Shown here piece after piece: positions 1-12,310 of a stretch of 64,000 nt of DNA (position 1 is its first letter; each line of letters begins with the position of its first letter). The notes beneath the pieces were generated by a model. That model had not been told where the DNA came from, searched no databases, and saw nothing but the letters and a program-made list of their open reading frames with translations. The stretch is from NCBI GenBank assembly GCA_964019165.1, contig OZ025280.1, positions 7,806,428 through 7,870,427 of the forward strand, written 5' to 3'. Both the position numbers and the translations under genes were made by a program. Source of the DNA: Mastigias papua. Its lineage: Eukaryota; Cnidaria; Scyphozoa; Rhizostomeae; Mastigiidae.

Positions 1-844
1 CAAGGAAAATACACTGCAAATACTCCCAAATCAGTGATATATACTTTCAAAGTAGAAAGCTGCAGTCAGACATTTCCATTTCCGTATCTTTCTTTTGAAT
101 ATTTCAAGAAAAATAGGATAGATAGATAGAAAGATAAATTTTCTAATTGTTTTAAAGCATCGTTTCAAAAACCTTAAATAAATTTTCTGGCACTGCAAAG
201 CCAAAGTCGTTAGCCTACATATGATGCGGATTCTGCCTGTGTTGTTCTGGCCTTTGGCGACTGCAGAGTTCTTCCACCACTTAGATTATTAGTTTTCACT
301 TCATTCAACAAAGATATCTTTCATACAACTTGGGGTCAAGTTTTCCTTAGATTTGAATATTTCAATCAACAACGACTGCAGACTTTGCTGATGAAGAGAT
401 AAAAACCTTCCTTTCTAAAGTGGATTTGAAAACAAGAATAACTATCTCAGTACGCGACCCATAGAGCAGCTCGTCGATGAATCTTATTTGAATTACCCTG
501 AATACGTTGGTCATGAAACATCCAAATCAGAAGACAGTAGCTGAACTGAGACACGACAAATGTATTCATCATCAGTGCTGTTTTTTTCTATGCCCATAAA
601 TGTTCATATCCGTGCTAGTACATTTAGTTTCTGACTGGCCGTTATACAAAGAGAACTTAGGTGGGTTTGAAACTGTAAGATTCCGGTCTAAGGTAACAAC
701 TAAGAGCTGTTTCAGTGCTTTCCTTCATCAAAGAACTGTCCATTTTGATATTCTGAATGCTTTCAAGACTATTACCGAACACAATATATAAATCATCATT
801 ATAATTACAAATATATATATGTTTCCTTTAGCAGATAAAACAGA
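1..844. other. No gene recognised
   Basis: AT-rich DNA with a short GATA-type microsatellite near 116-137. I see no ORF with a recognisable domain and no clear repeat boundary. Confidence 0.5.
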
Positions 845-1510
845 ACATTACTATAAATATTAAAGGGCAGGAGCCTAACACAGAGTGTTGAGGGGCACCC
901 AGTTTGGTCCCTTAGCATTCATTACATACTACATTCATAGCTACCCTTTGCTTTCTGCCAGTGAGATGGCTGTAGATGAAACGCAGCACATTTTACTGGA
1001 GTCATAAGCGTAAAATTTCGTTAATACGAGTTCATGGCAAAGACACTGAAAGGCTTTTGAAAGATCCATAATGGAAGTCTAACACGACTGTGCATTTCTC
1101 TATCAGATTGAAAAGTGCGTGCATGCTATGTATTATATACTTCCCGTGCATCATAATCTGAAGGCTTCTCTTTACGTAACCATCCTTTAACGCTATAAGT
1201 ATCATGGTATGAAAATCCGACAATCCTGTTTCAATTGCAGCTGAAATTTGAAAAGATTTAGCTTCTGTTGTCAGCATAAGTTCTATTAATCGAGGACTAT
1301 CAGATATGAAACATGCCGGTAGTTTTATTACGTTTTTGAAACTATATAGATCCAGGAAGTTACTGAGCTTCTTCGTATTTTTCTTCCAAATTGAAATCAC
1401 CCACTATCAGACTGTTTTCATAATCTGTATCATAATAGTCTAGCCCTTTCCAAATTTCTGCCAAAAATATAGTTCACTCTGTTTTGGAGGGCGATTAAAT
1501 TCCAATAATG
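845..1510 (-). mobile_element. LINE relic, endonuclease end joined to reverse transcriptase start
   Basis: Translating the minus strand across frames gives a degenerate non-LTR retrotransposon. From high to low coordinates the endonuclease gives YFLAEIWKGLDYY, then SLIVGDFNL, then a 122-codon open stretch (1032-1400) with SFQISAAIETGLSDFH, the usual end of a CR1/L2/jockey-type endonuclease. It runs almost directly into RT pieces: MDLSKAF, HELVLTKFYAY, YSHLTGRKQRV and a broken GxPQxSVLG box near 870-890. The segment between the two domains is deleted, and frameshifts and stops show that it is dead. The clade is inferred from motif resemblance only. Confidence 0.75.
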
Positions 1511-2955
1511 AGCCAATTTTCCATTTTAAGGTTGATCTCAAAGGCACGAAATACAACGTTACTGTGGAAAAGCCGTGACATACACGCCCCAGTAAGTCTG
1601 CCTCAAACTAACTGGGTATGTCCAGAAAATTCAACAAGAATAAACAAAGTTCTGAGGGACCAAATCAACAATAAGAACGAAACTAATAGAGCTCTCCACG
1701 AAGGTCTCAATCACAGTTCTAGCAAAATCACTGCTTATCCCGATCATTTCCATAATTTTGAAGCCTTCGAAAGTTTCGACAGGCCTATGCCCAATATTAA
1801 CAACGAAACGATAGGAGAATTGCTGACCGTAAAGCCTAAGGGACCCCGTGAAAAAAGTGAAGCCTTCCCAAAGCAATAAATATCCCAAAGTAAAACATGT
1901 TGAATAGAAGAAATTCAAACAGCCGTTGAAGTAGTACGTATAGCACGTTCAGGTCAAGTGTTGCAAAGCAGCGAACAACAGCCTAATGACCCACTTTATC
2001 AAGTCCCATCTGTAGCAAACTCCCGATGTGGCTATACCACACAGAATGCAACAAAATTGAATCAGAGAAGGCCCTTACTCAAATCGCTGTGGATATCTGT
2101 AGCCTAGCAGCAAAAACAAAGCCATATAAATCTCTATGTAAAGCGAACAAACTTGACTTTATCGACTATGCTGTTGTCGATGATGATTATGATGATGTTG
2201 TCTCGAGTGATCACCCATCGATTTTGAGGGTAAACATTTATCGTTTATCGCTAGTTGTAAATATGAGGAAAGCAATGGAAAAACTTGAGGTAAGCAACTG
2301 TGAGTCGGAAGAATGGGTGACAGATGAATGCAACTCAAGATCAGGTCAAAAAGACAAAATTTTACGTGATGAATTGTGCGTACACGATGGGCCTAATGAT
2401 GCACAGCATTGCTACAAACAAATGTTTGTCAAAAAGAAGATCAGCAAGGTGCGTTGACGATTCCAGCAACTAAAGATAAATATTCAATAACAAAGTATAT
2501 TGAAGATGGAATATTAAATGCCAGTAATCTTCTATGCTACATTGCAAAACAAGGCCCGATGTTCCATCAATACACGATCATCTACGGAGAACATCTAATG
2601 TAGACAAGAGCACAGCTCTAAGGGTACTTCAATCACTGAAAGAAACGTCCAGAGTTCACGTAAGACTGATTGAAGGTAAGAAGTCCTACTTCACAGGCAA
2701 ATCTTCAATAACAGACGAAACACAGCATTTGACTGAAGTCTCAATCCACCCAATGACTCTCTTTTGTAATTTCTAAATGGTATTGACATGCCCCCTAAAA
2801 CAGATTTCTCATCTAATTCACAACCAACTGTTGAGGGCTGATCCTAAAGGTAGTTTATGGAAATCTAAAAAAAACTTATTGATAGTAATATCTCACTTAC
2901 AGACTTACCAAAATGTGAAAAAATACCAGCAAAGAGCTGGCCGAACAAATACGTA
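1511..2955. other. Unassigned region with small open frames
   Basis: Several open frames of 60-143 codons occur here. The longest is 2026-2457 plus; others are 1508-1879 plus and 1631-1918 minus. None matches a family I recognise and no splice-supported exon chain is evident. Because LINE pieces lie on both sides, old retrotransposon sequence is the likeliest content, but I cannot show it. Confidence 0.3.
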
Positions 2956-3160
2956 ACCTGAAGCATAGAGACAAACTACAGAACCTCCAAAAGCGTGCTG
3001 GTAGGATAGCTACCAATGGTCCTTATGATGCGCCATTCCAACCCCTTCTGAAACACTAGGATGGCAAACTGTAAAAGGATGTACAAGAATAGAAATTGCC
3101 AGGATGGTGTATCGATCAATTAATAAATGAGGCACCAAAATACCGAGCCTGTTCGAAAGA
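2955..3160 (+). mobile_element. LINE reverse transcriptase C-terminal tail, relic
   Basis: The plus strand reads LQNLQKRAGRIATNGPYDAP, then an interrupted stretch and VYRSINNEAPKY after frame changes. This is the tail after the RT domain of jockey/CR1-like LINEs, where a conserved LQxxQxRAxRI motif is followed by LGWxT and INxxAPxYL. Stops and frameshifts break it. It is opposite in orientation to the relic at 845-1510. Confidence 0.7.
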
Positions 3161-3492
3161 CTATCTGATTATACCGTTAAAGAGCTTCAAAATACAAATA
3201 CTAACTTTAACTGTCTCTCTAAAAAACTACCAATCCGTGGAATTGTTGACGTATTCAACCATGAATATTTTTCAATAATTGTTGAGAAAAATTAGATTGT
3301 CTTCACTTCTTCCCAATTAAAAATGAAAGGCCTTCCCCAACCCTCTCGGCTATATCGAAACAAAACTGTGAAGTCCTGTTAATTTAGTAATAGCTTGTAA
3401 ATATGTGGAAAAAACCTCATGGGACCTTAGGAATATCAGTAACAGCATGATAAGAGGTACCTGCATTGATAAATATCTGTACACGAGGCAAG

Positions 3493-3908
3493 TACCGTAA
3501 ATCCTCGAATTGGTAACCCTCTCTCACGAGAAAACCCAGTTCAAACAAGCCTCATGCTAGAACATGAAATTGCAGTCTCTCCTGGAAAAAGCCCCCAACG
3601 CAAAGGACGACGAACACATTGATATAGAGTGATGCATAAACCTTGACAATTCTTCAACCTTATGGAGAAAAATGCTTTCAAACTGAGGCTTTTATGTACC
3701 ACATGTGAAAAGATGTTATTGGACTACGCCCTCCCCTCGAATAAGCCCCCAGCCGAAAAGTATCGACAATAGATAAATCCCAATAGATCTAAAAGTAATC
3801 TATACATCACACTAGGCAGTAAAATTTATCCATACCAATTAAATCTTGGTTACTACGTAAATTCCTGTCAAAACCATCCCAGAATCTGTGCTTCGAGGAT
3901 TTACGGTA
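3493..3908. mobile_element. Short TIR element (MITE), TA-flanked
   Basis: A perfect 17-bp inverted repeat TACCGTAAATCCTCGAA bounds the segment at 3493-3509 and 3892-3908. If the outer TA is the target duplication, the termini are CCGTAAATCCTCGAA. It has no coding capacity. The size and TA target fit a non-autonomous Tc1/mariner/pogo-type element; the superfamily is an inference. Confidence 0.7.
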
Positions 3909-3973
3909 TCTACAGTATAATATGGATTATGCTCTAGAACAAACGTAAACCAAAAGCAATTAAAATTTCTCAC

Positions 3974-4864
3974 CTATCGATATCATTCTCTTGAAATCCC
4001 AAAAAATCATGAAAATATGCCGCTTTCCAAATGAAACCAGTTGGAGGCTCAGGGCAGAAGAAATTTCACCCATTGATTTCCAAAATAAGAAACTTTGAGA
4101 CACTTTAGATATGTTCAATCTCGCAAATATTTGGTTGATCTTTCCACTTGATATAGATGACAAGAAGTGAGGAAGTTTCAATACTTGCAGATTCGCTAAT
4201 GAAAGATTTCTCACTCTGAGTAACTCTTCGATTGGCGTAAAAAGAGCTACAATCTCAACATTCAGGTTTATTATTCTATGTCCGATTCTTTCAGTTGTTA
4301 TGTCAAGTATGTTGTCTCCCATCCCAAGCAGAATCTGAGCATCAGCTATACGAACTCTTGTCAACAACTTTTCTTGTACTAGAGACATATTTAATGCAGC
4401 TGCAACCTCTGATCCTTGAACGTCACTCTGGTCAATCAATAAACTTACTAATGTACTGTTTATGAGATCTTGATGATTGATGCTATACATCCTTCCAATT
4501 TCACGAAGTTTCATTTGCAGAGAAATATACCGAATCGCTTCATCTACAGCACGTCTCGTGTCATTAGTGCTATTTCTTGTCAGCACTGCATCAAGAAGGT
4601 TGTAAACTGATATATGGTATAACTGTTTGTAGCTTACTGCAGTATGAAATAGTTGAGACAATTGGATGGCTAGTTGTCTGAACGTAACTGTAGACAACGA
4701 CATCAAAATATTCATATTGGCCTTTATCTTCAATTCTTTACTTACTGTTAGAACATCAAATCCAAGCACACGCTGAATGGTGGCCGAAACACTGCTCGAT
4801 ATAAGGTGTCTGGATTGCATCCCATTATAAAACGCGGCAACGACAAACGGCAGTCTGGCAAATA
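3974..4864 (-). CDS. Repeat-protein gene, downstream exon (297 codons)
   Basis: This exon belongs to the same gene as the 6322-9900 exon. The acceptor is a pyrimidine-rich tract ending TGCCTTGCAG just above 4864. The donor is GATAG|GTGAGA at 3974/3973. The 891-bp exon is open throughout, starts with the last two bases of a codon and ends with the first base of one (phase 1-1), so it joins the upstream exon as G|TA. The segment LPFVVAAFYNGM aligns with QPVAIAAFKKGM of the upstream repeat, followed by a shared Ser-Val and Gly-Phe pattern, so it is a diverged repeat unit. N-x-S/T sites persist. Function unknown; further exons must lie below 3974, and I could not identify them. Confidence 0.65.
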
Positions 4865-6321
4865 CTGCAAGGCATAAGATGAAGCAGCTATATATAAGAT
4901 GATGTACGTCATTATGGGGAATTTGCAAAAAGTTCAATTATGATCTATGATTGAGTTCAAGTACAATTCGAGTACTAAAGCTGCTATAGAGTAACGAAAT
5001 GAAGCTTCATAGAGAAAATTAAGAAGTAGTACATAATTTGAGTCCCTATGTATACAAGATACCACATGTCATATCTACAAGACTGTACAATAAATCATAT
5101 TTAAGTTGGCCGTCAGAAGTATCAAAAAATCATAATATTTTAGAAATACAAAATATCAAACGAGATTATTATCCCTAATGAATTCTTGCATATAGTTTTC
5201 AGTGTATTTTATTCCTAGACAAATAAATATATGCCCCTATACATATAAAATCAACAATAAATAGTACTCCTCTCCGATCTGAAAGAGTTCTAGGAGATTC
5301 TTTGAGTGCAATAAGTGAACATAGAGATCCACCTCTAAAATTATAATTCGTTAAGAACAGGCAAAATATATTTGTATCTGTCAGTTGCTATGAGACAAGC
5401 GGAGGTAGTAGACAATTATCCAAGATTGACTTTCAACAAATGTGTCGTCATCCAAATTAACGAAGGGATCTACTAAGAAAGCTCAAATTGCGAATTTGAT
5501 TGAGCCAATCATTGACAATGAGCTTAATTTGCATAAGTTGCAATATCCGAAATTATCGCTAAAGCCTTTGCTACTTACAACTGTACAAGCTTGAATCGAG
5601 GTCTGTCTTTTCACAAGTACACGGTTTTCTAGCTGTGTTGCCTTCAGACTCAAATTATGTGAATAGAAAACTGGCTCGGATAAGCAAATTATTTGAAAAA
5701 TTAAGCGATGATATTGTTTTCGATGCAATCTGAGTTTTCAAGCCAACACTCGACGGTAGCAAGTTCGAAATGTAATTTTGCGATTTGTGTATTGCAAGTG
5801 CAAGAAGCGTGTTTTCTTTCATGGATAAGAATTTTATTTAATGTCGGAAGGAAAACTTTGCTAGGCACTATCTTCGAATCAATGAGCATTGAATGAAACG
5901 TAGTAGAAATCCAATACCACAAGTAAAGCAAGTTTACTGGGCTGTATCATTAGTTAACTTTCCTAGACTAACAGACCATAAAACAATCCAGTTTCACAGG
6001 CAAATCTCAATATGTTACCGGTGTATTGCACGTTTTAAAAGAAAGGAGGGACTGTTATCCGGCAAAATTATTTATCAGCCGAGAACTGTGGAAGAGGATC
6101 TCTGTAACATTGATAAATTGATATTTCTAAATATGCTACCTGTGTAGAAATGCTTGTCACTTTTACAGCTACGAAATACGTTTTGATATGGGGAAATTAA
6201 TCGTTATTACCTCAATATCAATATTTAAAGATAGTTTGAGAATTACTTTGGAATAGTACAGTTCACATTGTTGCATTGCATTGTAAATGCAAATGGATAT
6301 TGCAAAATGATTTAAACATAC
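4865..6321 (-). other. Intron of the repeat-protein gene
   Basis: The flanking splice sites are GTATGT at 6321-6316 and TTGCAG at 4870-4865. Short frames inside (for example 5701-5931 minus and 5893-6147 plus) show no family resemblance. A small additional exon cannot be excluded, but the phase of the two flanking exons already matches. Confidence 0.55.
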
Positions 6322-9300
6322 CTTTAAAATTGCGAATTGATTGCAACACTTTCATCAATGTCCTCTGTTCAATATTCTGTGATGATATCGAAAGGATTCT
6401 ATTTGAGATGGCCTCGTTTAACGTCAGATTTTTAATACGCTCATAATAGTTGACTGAAATGAAACTTGAGGATAGCAGTGGATGAACTACCGGTTCTGTC
6501 AAGTTTGCACGCATCGTCAATGTAAAAATTGATGTCTGCATAAGATTCCCACTTACAAGGTTGTTCAAAGACTCGAAGAATCCGGACACGACTTGAGACT
6601 TGGTGATAATTAACTGCATAAACTTGCTAAGCGTCATTTTTTCAAATGCAATATGCTCCCCTCTTGAGAGAAGAAATGAAAGGCCTTCTGCCAATGTGAA
6701 GCTGCCAAGGGCGAAAATCTGTTTTGCACTGTAGTTTGTAACATCAGACAAATTGGTGCCTGCTATGCGATCCAACAAACTATTCAATGTACCCTGCTTA
6801 ATCGTCTCAAGATCAATGCTAAATACTTTACTCACAGTCTCCATATCAACTCCCGACATCAATGTATTAACGTCCTTCTTGAAATCAATCCTACCTTTAA
6901 CAATATCCTTATGCACCAAAAACGCTCTATAAATTGAATCTAAGGACATAACATTGAAATGCTTCAGCTCGAAAAGAACTTTTGTTGTCTGGTGCACATA
7001 AGAGGGTAGACTTCCAAATGGGAGCGCTTTAGCATTTGCGAGGTCCACATCTGAAATTTTGTACAGTTTTTGAATAATTGGCACAGTACAATCCGTCAAC
7101 TTTACCGCAATGTCAATAACACCCAATAGTGACATCTGAGAAATAGTCATCTGCTTCTTGAAGGCTGCAATTGCAACTGGCTGCATGGTCACCGCAATAC
7201 TAGCTTTAACAGATTCTGCAAATCGAATTCTCATCTGAAGTATTGACAATTTGTCCACATCTGTACTGTTCAGTTTCAAATACTCCGAGATCTCACCAAT
7301 ACTAAAGATAGTCAAATTCAAACCTGGAGTAGAACCGAGTGCTATTTGAAATTGTGCTATGTCGATGCCAGAGATTATATTGCTTAACATGAACAATGAT
7401 GATGCGTTAACAACAGCGCTATTGATGTTATACACTATCTTGATATCACCAATTGTAACATATGTTGCAATAAATCTGAAATCTTTAATGAAATCCACGG
7501 TTCCTTCTGTCTGATTCTTGTGGACCAGCATAGCTTTTGTGATCGAATCCAGTGACATTGTAGTGAAATGCTTCAATAGGGATTGCACTCCCATTGTTTG
7601 ATTCACGTAAGCTGGTAAACCTCCGAACAGGAGCACTTTAGCATTCGCCAGATCATTATCAGAAATTCTGTATAATTTTTGCATGATTGGTATAGTAAAA
7701 CCGGTCAACTTTACCGCAAGGTCAATAACACTCATTATCGATATCTGATTAATTGTCATTCCCTTCTTGAAGGCTGCAATTGCAACTGGCTGCATGGAAA
7801 CTGCGATACTAGCTCTAACAGATTCCGCAAATTTCATCCTGATTTGAACAATGGACAACTTGTCCACATCTGTACTGTTCAGTTTCAAATACTCCGAGAT
7901 CTCACCAATACTAAAGATAGTCAAATTCAAACCTGGAGTAGAACCGAGTGCTATTTGAAATTGTGCTATGTCGATGCCAGAGATTATATTGCTTAACATG
8001 AACAATGATGATGCGTTAACAACAGCGCTATTGATGTTATACACTATCTTGATATCACCAATTGTAACATATGTTGCAATAAATCTGAAATCTTTAATGA
8101 AATCCAAGGTTCCTTCTGTCTGATTCTTGTGGACCAGCATAGCTTTTGTGATCGAATCCAGTGACATTGTAGTGAAATGCTTCAATAGGGATTGCACTCC
8201 CATTGTTTGATTCACGTAAGCTGGTAAACCTCCGAACAGGAGCACTTTAGCATTCGCCAGATCATTATCAGAAATTCTGTATAATTTTTGCATGATTGGT
8301 ATAGTAAAACCGGTCAACTTTACCGCAAGGTCAATAACACTCATTATCGATATCTGATTAATTGTCATTCCCTTCTTGAAGGCTGCAATTGCAACTGGCT
8401 GCATGGAAACTGCGATACTAGCTCTAACAGATTCCGCAAATTTCATCCTGATTTGAACAATGGACAACTTGTCCACATCTGTACTGTTCAGTTTCAAATA
8501 CTCCGAGATCTCACCAATACTAAAGATAGTCAAATTCAAACCTGGAGTAGAACCGAGTGCTATTTGAAATTGTGCTATGTCGATGCCAGAGATTATATTA
8601 CTTAACATGAACAATGATGATGCGTTAACAACAGCGCTGTTGATGTTATACACTATCTTGATATCACCAATTGTAACATATGTTGCAATAAATCTGAAAT
8701 CTTTAATGAAATCCACGGTTCCTTCTGTCTGATTCTTGTGGACCAGCATAGCTTTTGTGATCGAATCCAGTGACATTGTAGTGAAATGCTTCAATAGGGA
8801 TTGCACTCCCATTGTTTGATTCACGTAAGCTGGTAAACCTCCGAACAGGAGCACTTTAGCATTCGCCAGATCATTATCAGAAATTCTGTATAATTTTTGC
8901 ATGATTGGTATAGTAAAACCGGTCAACTTTACCGCAAGGTCAATAACACTCATTATCGATATCTGATTAATTGTCATTCCCTTCTTGAAGGCTGCAATTG
9001 CAACTGGCTGCATGGAAACTGCGATACTAGCTCTAACAGATTCCGCAAATTTCATCCTGATTTGAACAATGGACAACTTGTCCACATCTGTACTGTTCAG
9101 TTTCAAATACTCCGAGATCTCACCAATACTAAAGATAGTCAAATTCAAACCTGGAGTAGAACCGAGTGCTATTTGAAATTGTGCTATGTCGATGCCAGAG
9201 ATTATATTACTTAACATGAACAATGATGATGCGTTAACAACAGCGCTGTTGATGTTATACACTATCTTGATATCACCAATTGTAACATATGTTGCAATAA

Positions 9301-9900
9301 ATCTGAAATCTTTAATGAAATCCACGGTTCCTTCTGTCTGATTCTTGTGGACCAGCATAGCTTTTGTGATCGAATCCAGTGACATTGTAGTGAAATGCTT
9401 CAATAGGGATTGCACTCCCATTGTTTGATTCACGTAAGCTGGTAAACCTCCGAACAGGAGCACTTTAGCATTCGCCAGATCATTATCAGAAATTCTGTAC
9501 AGTTTTTGCATGATTGGTATAGTAAAACCGGTCAACTTTGCGGCAAGGTCAATAACAGTCAATAATGATATCTGATTAATTGTCATTCCCTTCTTGAAGG
9601 CTGCAATTGCAACTGGCTGTTTCGAAATTATCGATCCTTGCACCAATTTGCCATCAAAGGTCTGAAGGAGGCTTTTGATTGTCATTGCCAAACCTTGTTG
9701 TTGAGTAAGATTCAAGAAAGTTGTCATTTCTCCGAAGGTAAATATCTGGAAGACAACCTTTCCACCACTGATGCTCAGGTTTTTCTGTAATGTTGAGAAA
9801 TTTGCATCACTCAGGAACAAGTTCTGCACTCCAATGATACTGAATATTGTTCTATTGTTCGGGTCACTGGTAAAATTTTGCACTTGAAGTTCAGTGTTGG
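6322..9900 (-). CDS. Repeat-protein gene, giant exon with four 203-residue tandem units
   Basis: This is a 3579-bp open exon of 1193 codons. The acceptor is the T-rich tract ending TTTTTTAG just above 9900; the donor is TTAAAG|GTATGT at 6322/6321. Both ends are phase 1. The order is a 93-codon leader resembling the end of a unit, four near-identical 203-residue units (7184-9619), a diverged fifth unit starting TMQPVAIAAFKKQM, and a more diverged tail. Each complete unit lacks Cys and Trp and has five N-glycosylation sequons (NQT, NQT, NAS, NLT, NST), which suggests a secreted or surface protein. No signal peptide is visible, because the first exon is upstream and unidentified. I recognise no domain family; the hydrophobic periodicity looks like many short helices. 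Confidence 0.75.
7184..9619 (-). repeat. Four tandem 609-bp coding units
   Basis: The marker ctgcat recurs at 7181, 7790, 8399 and 9008, exactly 609 bp apart, and the diverged first border falls at 9617. The units are 9011-9619, 8402-9010, 7793-8401 and 7184-7792. Near-identity includes synonymous positions; a visible exception is the unit where a Val codon near 8107 reads Leu. Such uniformity points to recent amplification or gene conversion. Collapsed or expanded copy number in the assembly is possible. Confidence 0.95.
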
Positions 9901-11517
9901 CTAAAAAAGTAATAACCAATAAGCAACAAGGCAAAACTATTAAACGCTGCTTATATGGCTTTCAACTATTTGCATAGCTAGCATCTTAAGTAAATTAAAG
10001 TGTAAGATATCTTCTCTAGATTTTTCCGGACTCCTACTCTCAATTATTATAAGACGACAGTAAGTCAAACAACCTTTCACTGAACTTTGAGAAACTGTGC
10101 CCGCTTATTCTTTTAAGTAGTAGAAATCCAAGAGTGAACCATTGTGGTTATGATTAAAATGGCTAAAGATTCATTACTTAAATGAACTTGCACATACTGT
10201 ACTATCGTTTCAAATTTTGAATTGATCTGTAATACCTTATGTGTCTTCTCTGTCCTCCCATACAACTGTTCATACAAGTTTTCATTGGCACAAGACTAAG
10301 GGTTTGTACCTCAAGCCATTTCAAATGCGTTAGGAAAGCATCACAGATATTTCAGTAAGTATTTCACAATATGGAACACGTTTCCATTGGAAATTCAACA
10401 CAAAGAACCGTTGAGGCATTCAAAATGGCATAGTTTTACATATCAGTCCTAGTGGATATGATATACTAGCCTAAAGCAATTGCATGCTACCTACTCAATG
10501 ATATTCAGCAGATTCACCACCGGAGTCCCAATCCCCTTTTCCATTCCCTCTCCCTCCCACTCCTTCTCCTCTGTAAACACTGGCGAAAAGTGGACCACTG
10601 AAGTTCTGTCTATGATAGTAGACTAATTGAAAATTAATAAAAAGAACAAACAATGAATTTGATAATGTGAAATAAATGTCAGCAAATGACGTCAGATCTT
10701 TTGCGGCATCACCAAAAACTTAAAAACTCAAATATTTCATAAAGAGAAGACCAAAAGGTCCTCCAATGCACCAGCCAGTGTCTGTGCATATAGAAATTAG
10801 CGACCTCCTCTTGACCAATCAGGTTTAATGCAGAATGGAAAAGCTTTATAGAATGCACCTGATAAGCAAAGATACGACAAACAAGAAGAACAAGACGACA
10901 ATTACTTAGATATGATTACAAAACATTGTTCACTTTGAAACATTTCTCATCAGCATCTATTTTTTGCAATTGTATTAGCATTCCCTTTCTACTACAGTAC
11001 TTGATTCAAAATGTCCAAAGAAGCAAGTGACAGCTTCACGATTTTGCAGAGATTTTGCAGAAATTCTAACTGTATATATTTCGGTTTTCAATACAGTCCT
11101 ATGCGCTTGACCTATCATCCTCGCGACAACACTATGGCGCCTTCCGGTGGGCGTTCCATTGGCAATACTGCTTCCCTAAAATATTGTGCGGATGTCGGAA
11201 CAGTATTAACTTTCTAGTAAAAAAATAATCGATAAGGCTACCCACGTAAAAAAGCTGGCTCTATGAATTTTCCGAAGGTAAAGGCGAGGTTTTCCTTGAT
11301 GTAAAGGTTCAAGAGATGATCTTGTGACAAATGCATTTAAGACAATCAATACGAATTTTGCACCAAAATTTGACAGACAGTCTGGAAACATCAGTACAAA
11401 TATCTAGCACAGTTTTTACTGCAGCAATCGCTTTAATTATTTTCTGCTACTTATTGATCACTTATAAACTCAATTGCAAGCATACTATTCGTGTCATTTG
11501 CTCACCTTTCGATAAAT
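9901..11517. other. Upstream of the giant exon; no exon assigned
   Basis: The minus-strand intron upstream of the 9900 acceptor must run through here. I found no convincing donor plus open exon. A short stretch near 10207-10265 resembles the 3' end of the giant exon (see findings). The rest shows no recognisable gene or bounded repeat. Confidence 0.45.
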
Positions 11518-11519
11518 TA

Positions 11520-12308
11520 CAGCGGAACCCCCGTTAATACGGCCACCAACGGAACAAAAAAATTGACTGTACTAACGTTGTAGCTATATTAACGAGGAAA
11601 GGTCAAATTTTGGAGTTTAAGGGGCAAAAATTAATACTAAACTCCCAAGCAACTGTTATCTTTAATACACATCTGGGAACGTAGATACCATCTATTGAAT
11701 TATAAAAAACATATCAAACCACCAATTTACAAACAAAACAAAATTTAAGCCCTGATTAAAACATTTTATTTTGTATCTCAATTTATAATGACTTCTGCAG
11801 CCACTATTTTCTGTAATGATAGATGAGGGGCTTTCATGAGTATAAAGTATCTGGAAACATGAAGATTTGGGAAGTCATGAAGATGTAGCAAGAAAAGAAA
11901 AATAAGCAAGACAAGAATGCAGCTGCAGTTGTAAGAGATGGAGTAGTTGGCGATTTACTACGGACACTAGCGAGCAGAAAGCAAGAACCAAGGATTACCT
12001 ATCATTTTCTAGCAAAAACAGGATGCAAAGTAGATGTGAGGAGGGTTGGAAAAGCTGTACATAGATGAGTTAATACCGACAACACTCTCTCTGTGAGGCA
12101 TATCCACTAAAAGACACAGTTCTGAGATTCTGAAAAGTTCCTTTGTAAAGCCAATGAGATTATTTTGCTTGTACTCCTTTTCTAAGTATGAATGACCGTA
12201 TTAACGTGAGGCCGCACTAACGTGAGGCCGCATTAACGTGAGGCCGCATTAACGTGAGGCCGCATTAACGTGAAGCCGTATTAACGTGAGGCAGCGTTAA
12301 AGGGGTTT
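11520..12308. mobile_element. Pogo-like TIR element with internal minisatellite
   Basis: The left end CAGCGGAACCCCCGTTAATA follows a TA at 11518-11519. The right end, read on the minus strand, begins AAACCCCTTTAACGCTGCC next to a TA at 12309-12310. Termini with AACCCC and TTAA-type bases, plus TA targets, resemble pogo/Tigger-type non-autonomous elements. No transposase is readable inside. The two ends match only partly, so the right border is approximate. Confidence 0.5.
12197..12292. repeat. 16-bp minisatellite, six copies
   Basis: There are six head-to-tail copies of a unit close to CGCATTAACGTGAGGC, with variants CGTATTAACG and TGAAGC. The array lies inside the right end of the pogo-like element, and its unit resembles that element's own terminal sequence (TTAATACGGCC reversed). 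Confidence 0.9.
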
Positions 12309-12310
12309 TA

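Noticed and set aside
3960..4937. The whole 325-codon frame as an independent gene
   Set aside because: Its first 24 codons lie upstream of a good acceptor, and the rest is in phase with the giant exon, so it is an exon.
5483..5931. Extra exons of the repeat-protein gene in the intron
   Set aside because: The frames there do not resemble the repeat units and no acceptor-donor pair with phase 1 was convincing.
7679..9214. Three identical 105-codon plus-strand ORFs at 609-bp spacing
   Set aside because: They are antisense shadows of the tandem units in the minus-strand exon and repeat only because the units do.
10920..10980. CTGATGAG on the minus strand near 10955 as another hammerhead
   Set aside because: It is followed by AAATGTTTC with no GAAA core or closing stems at the needed positions.
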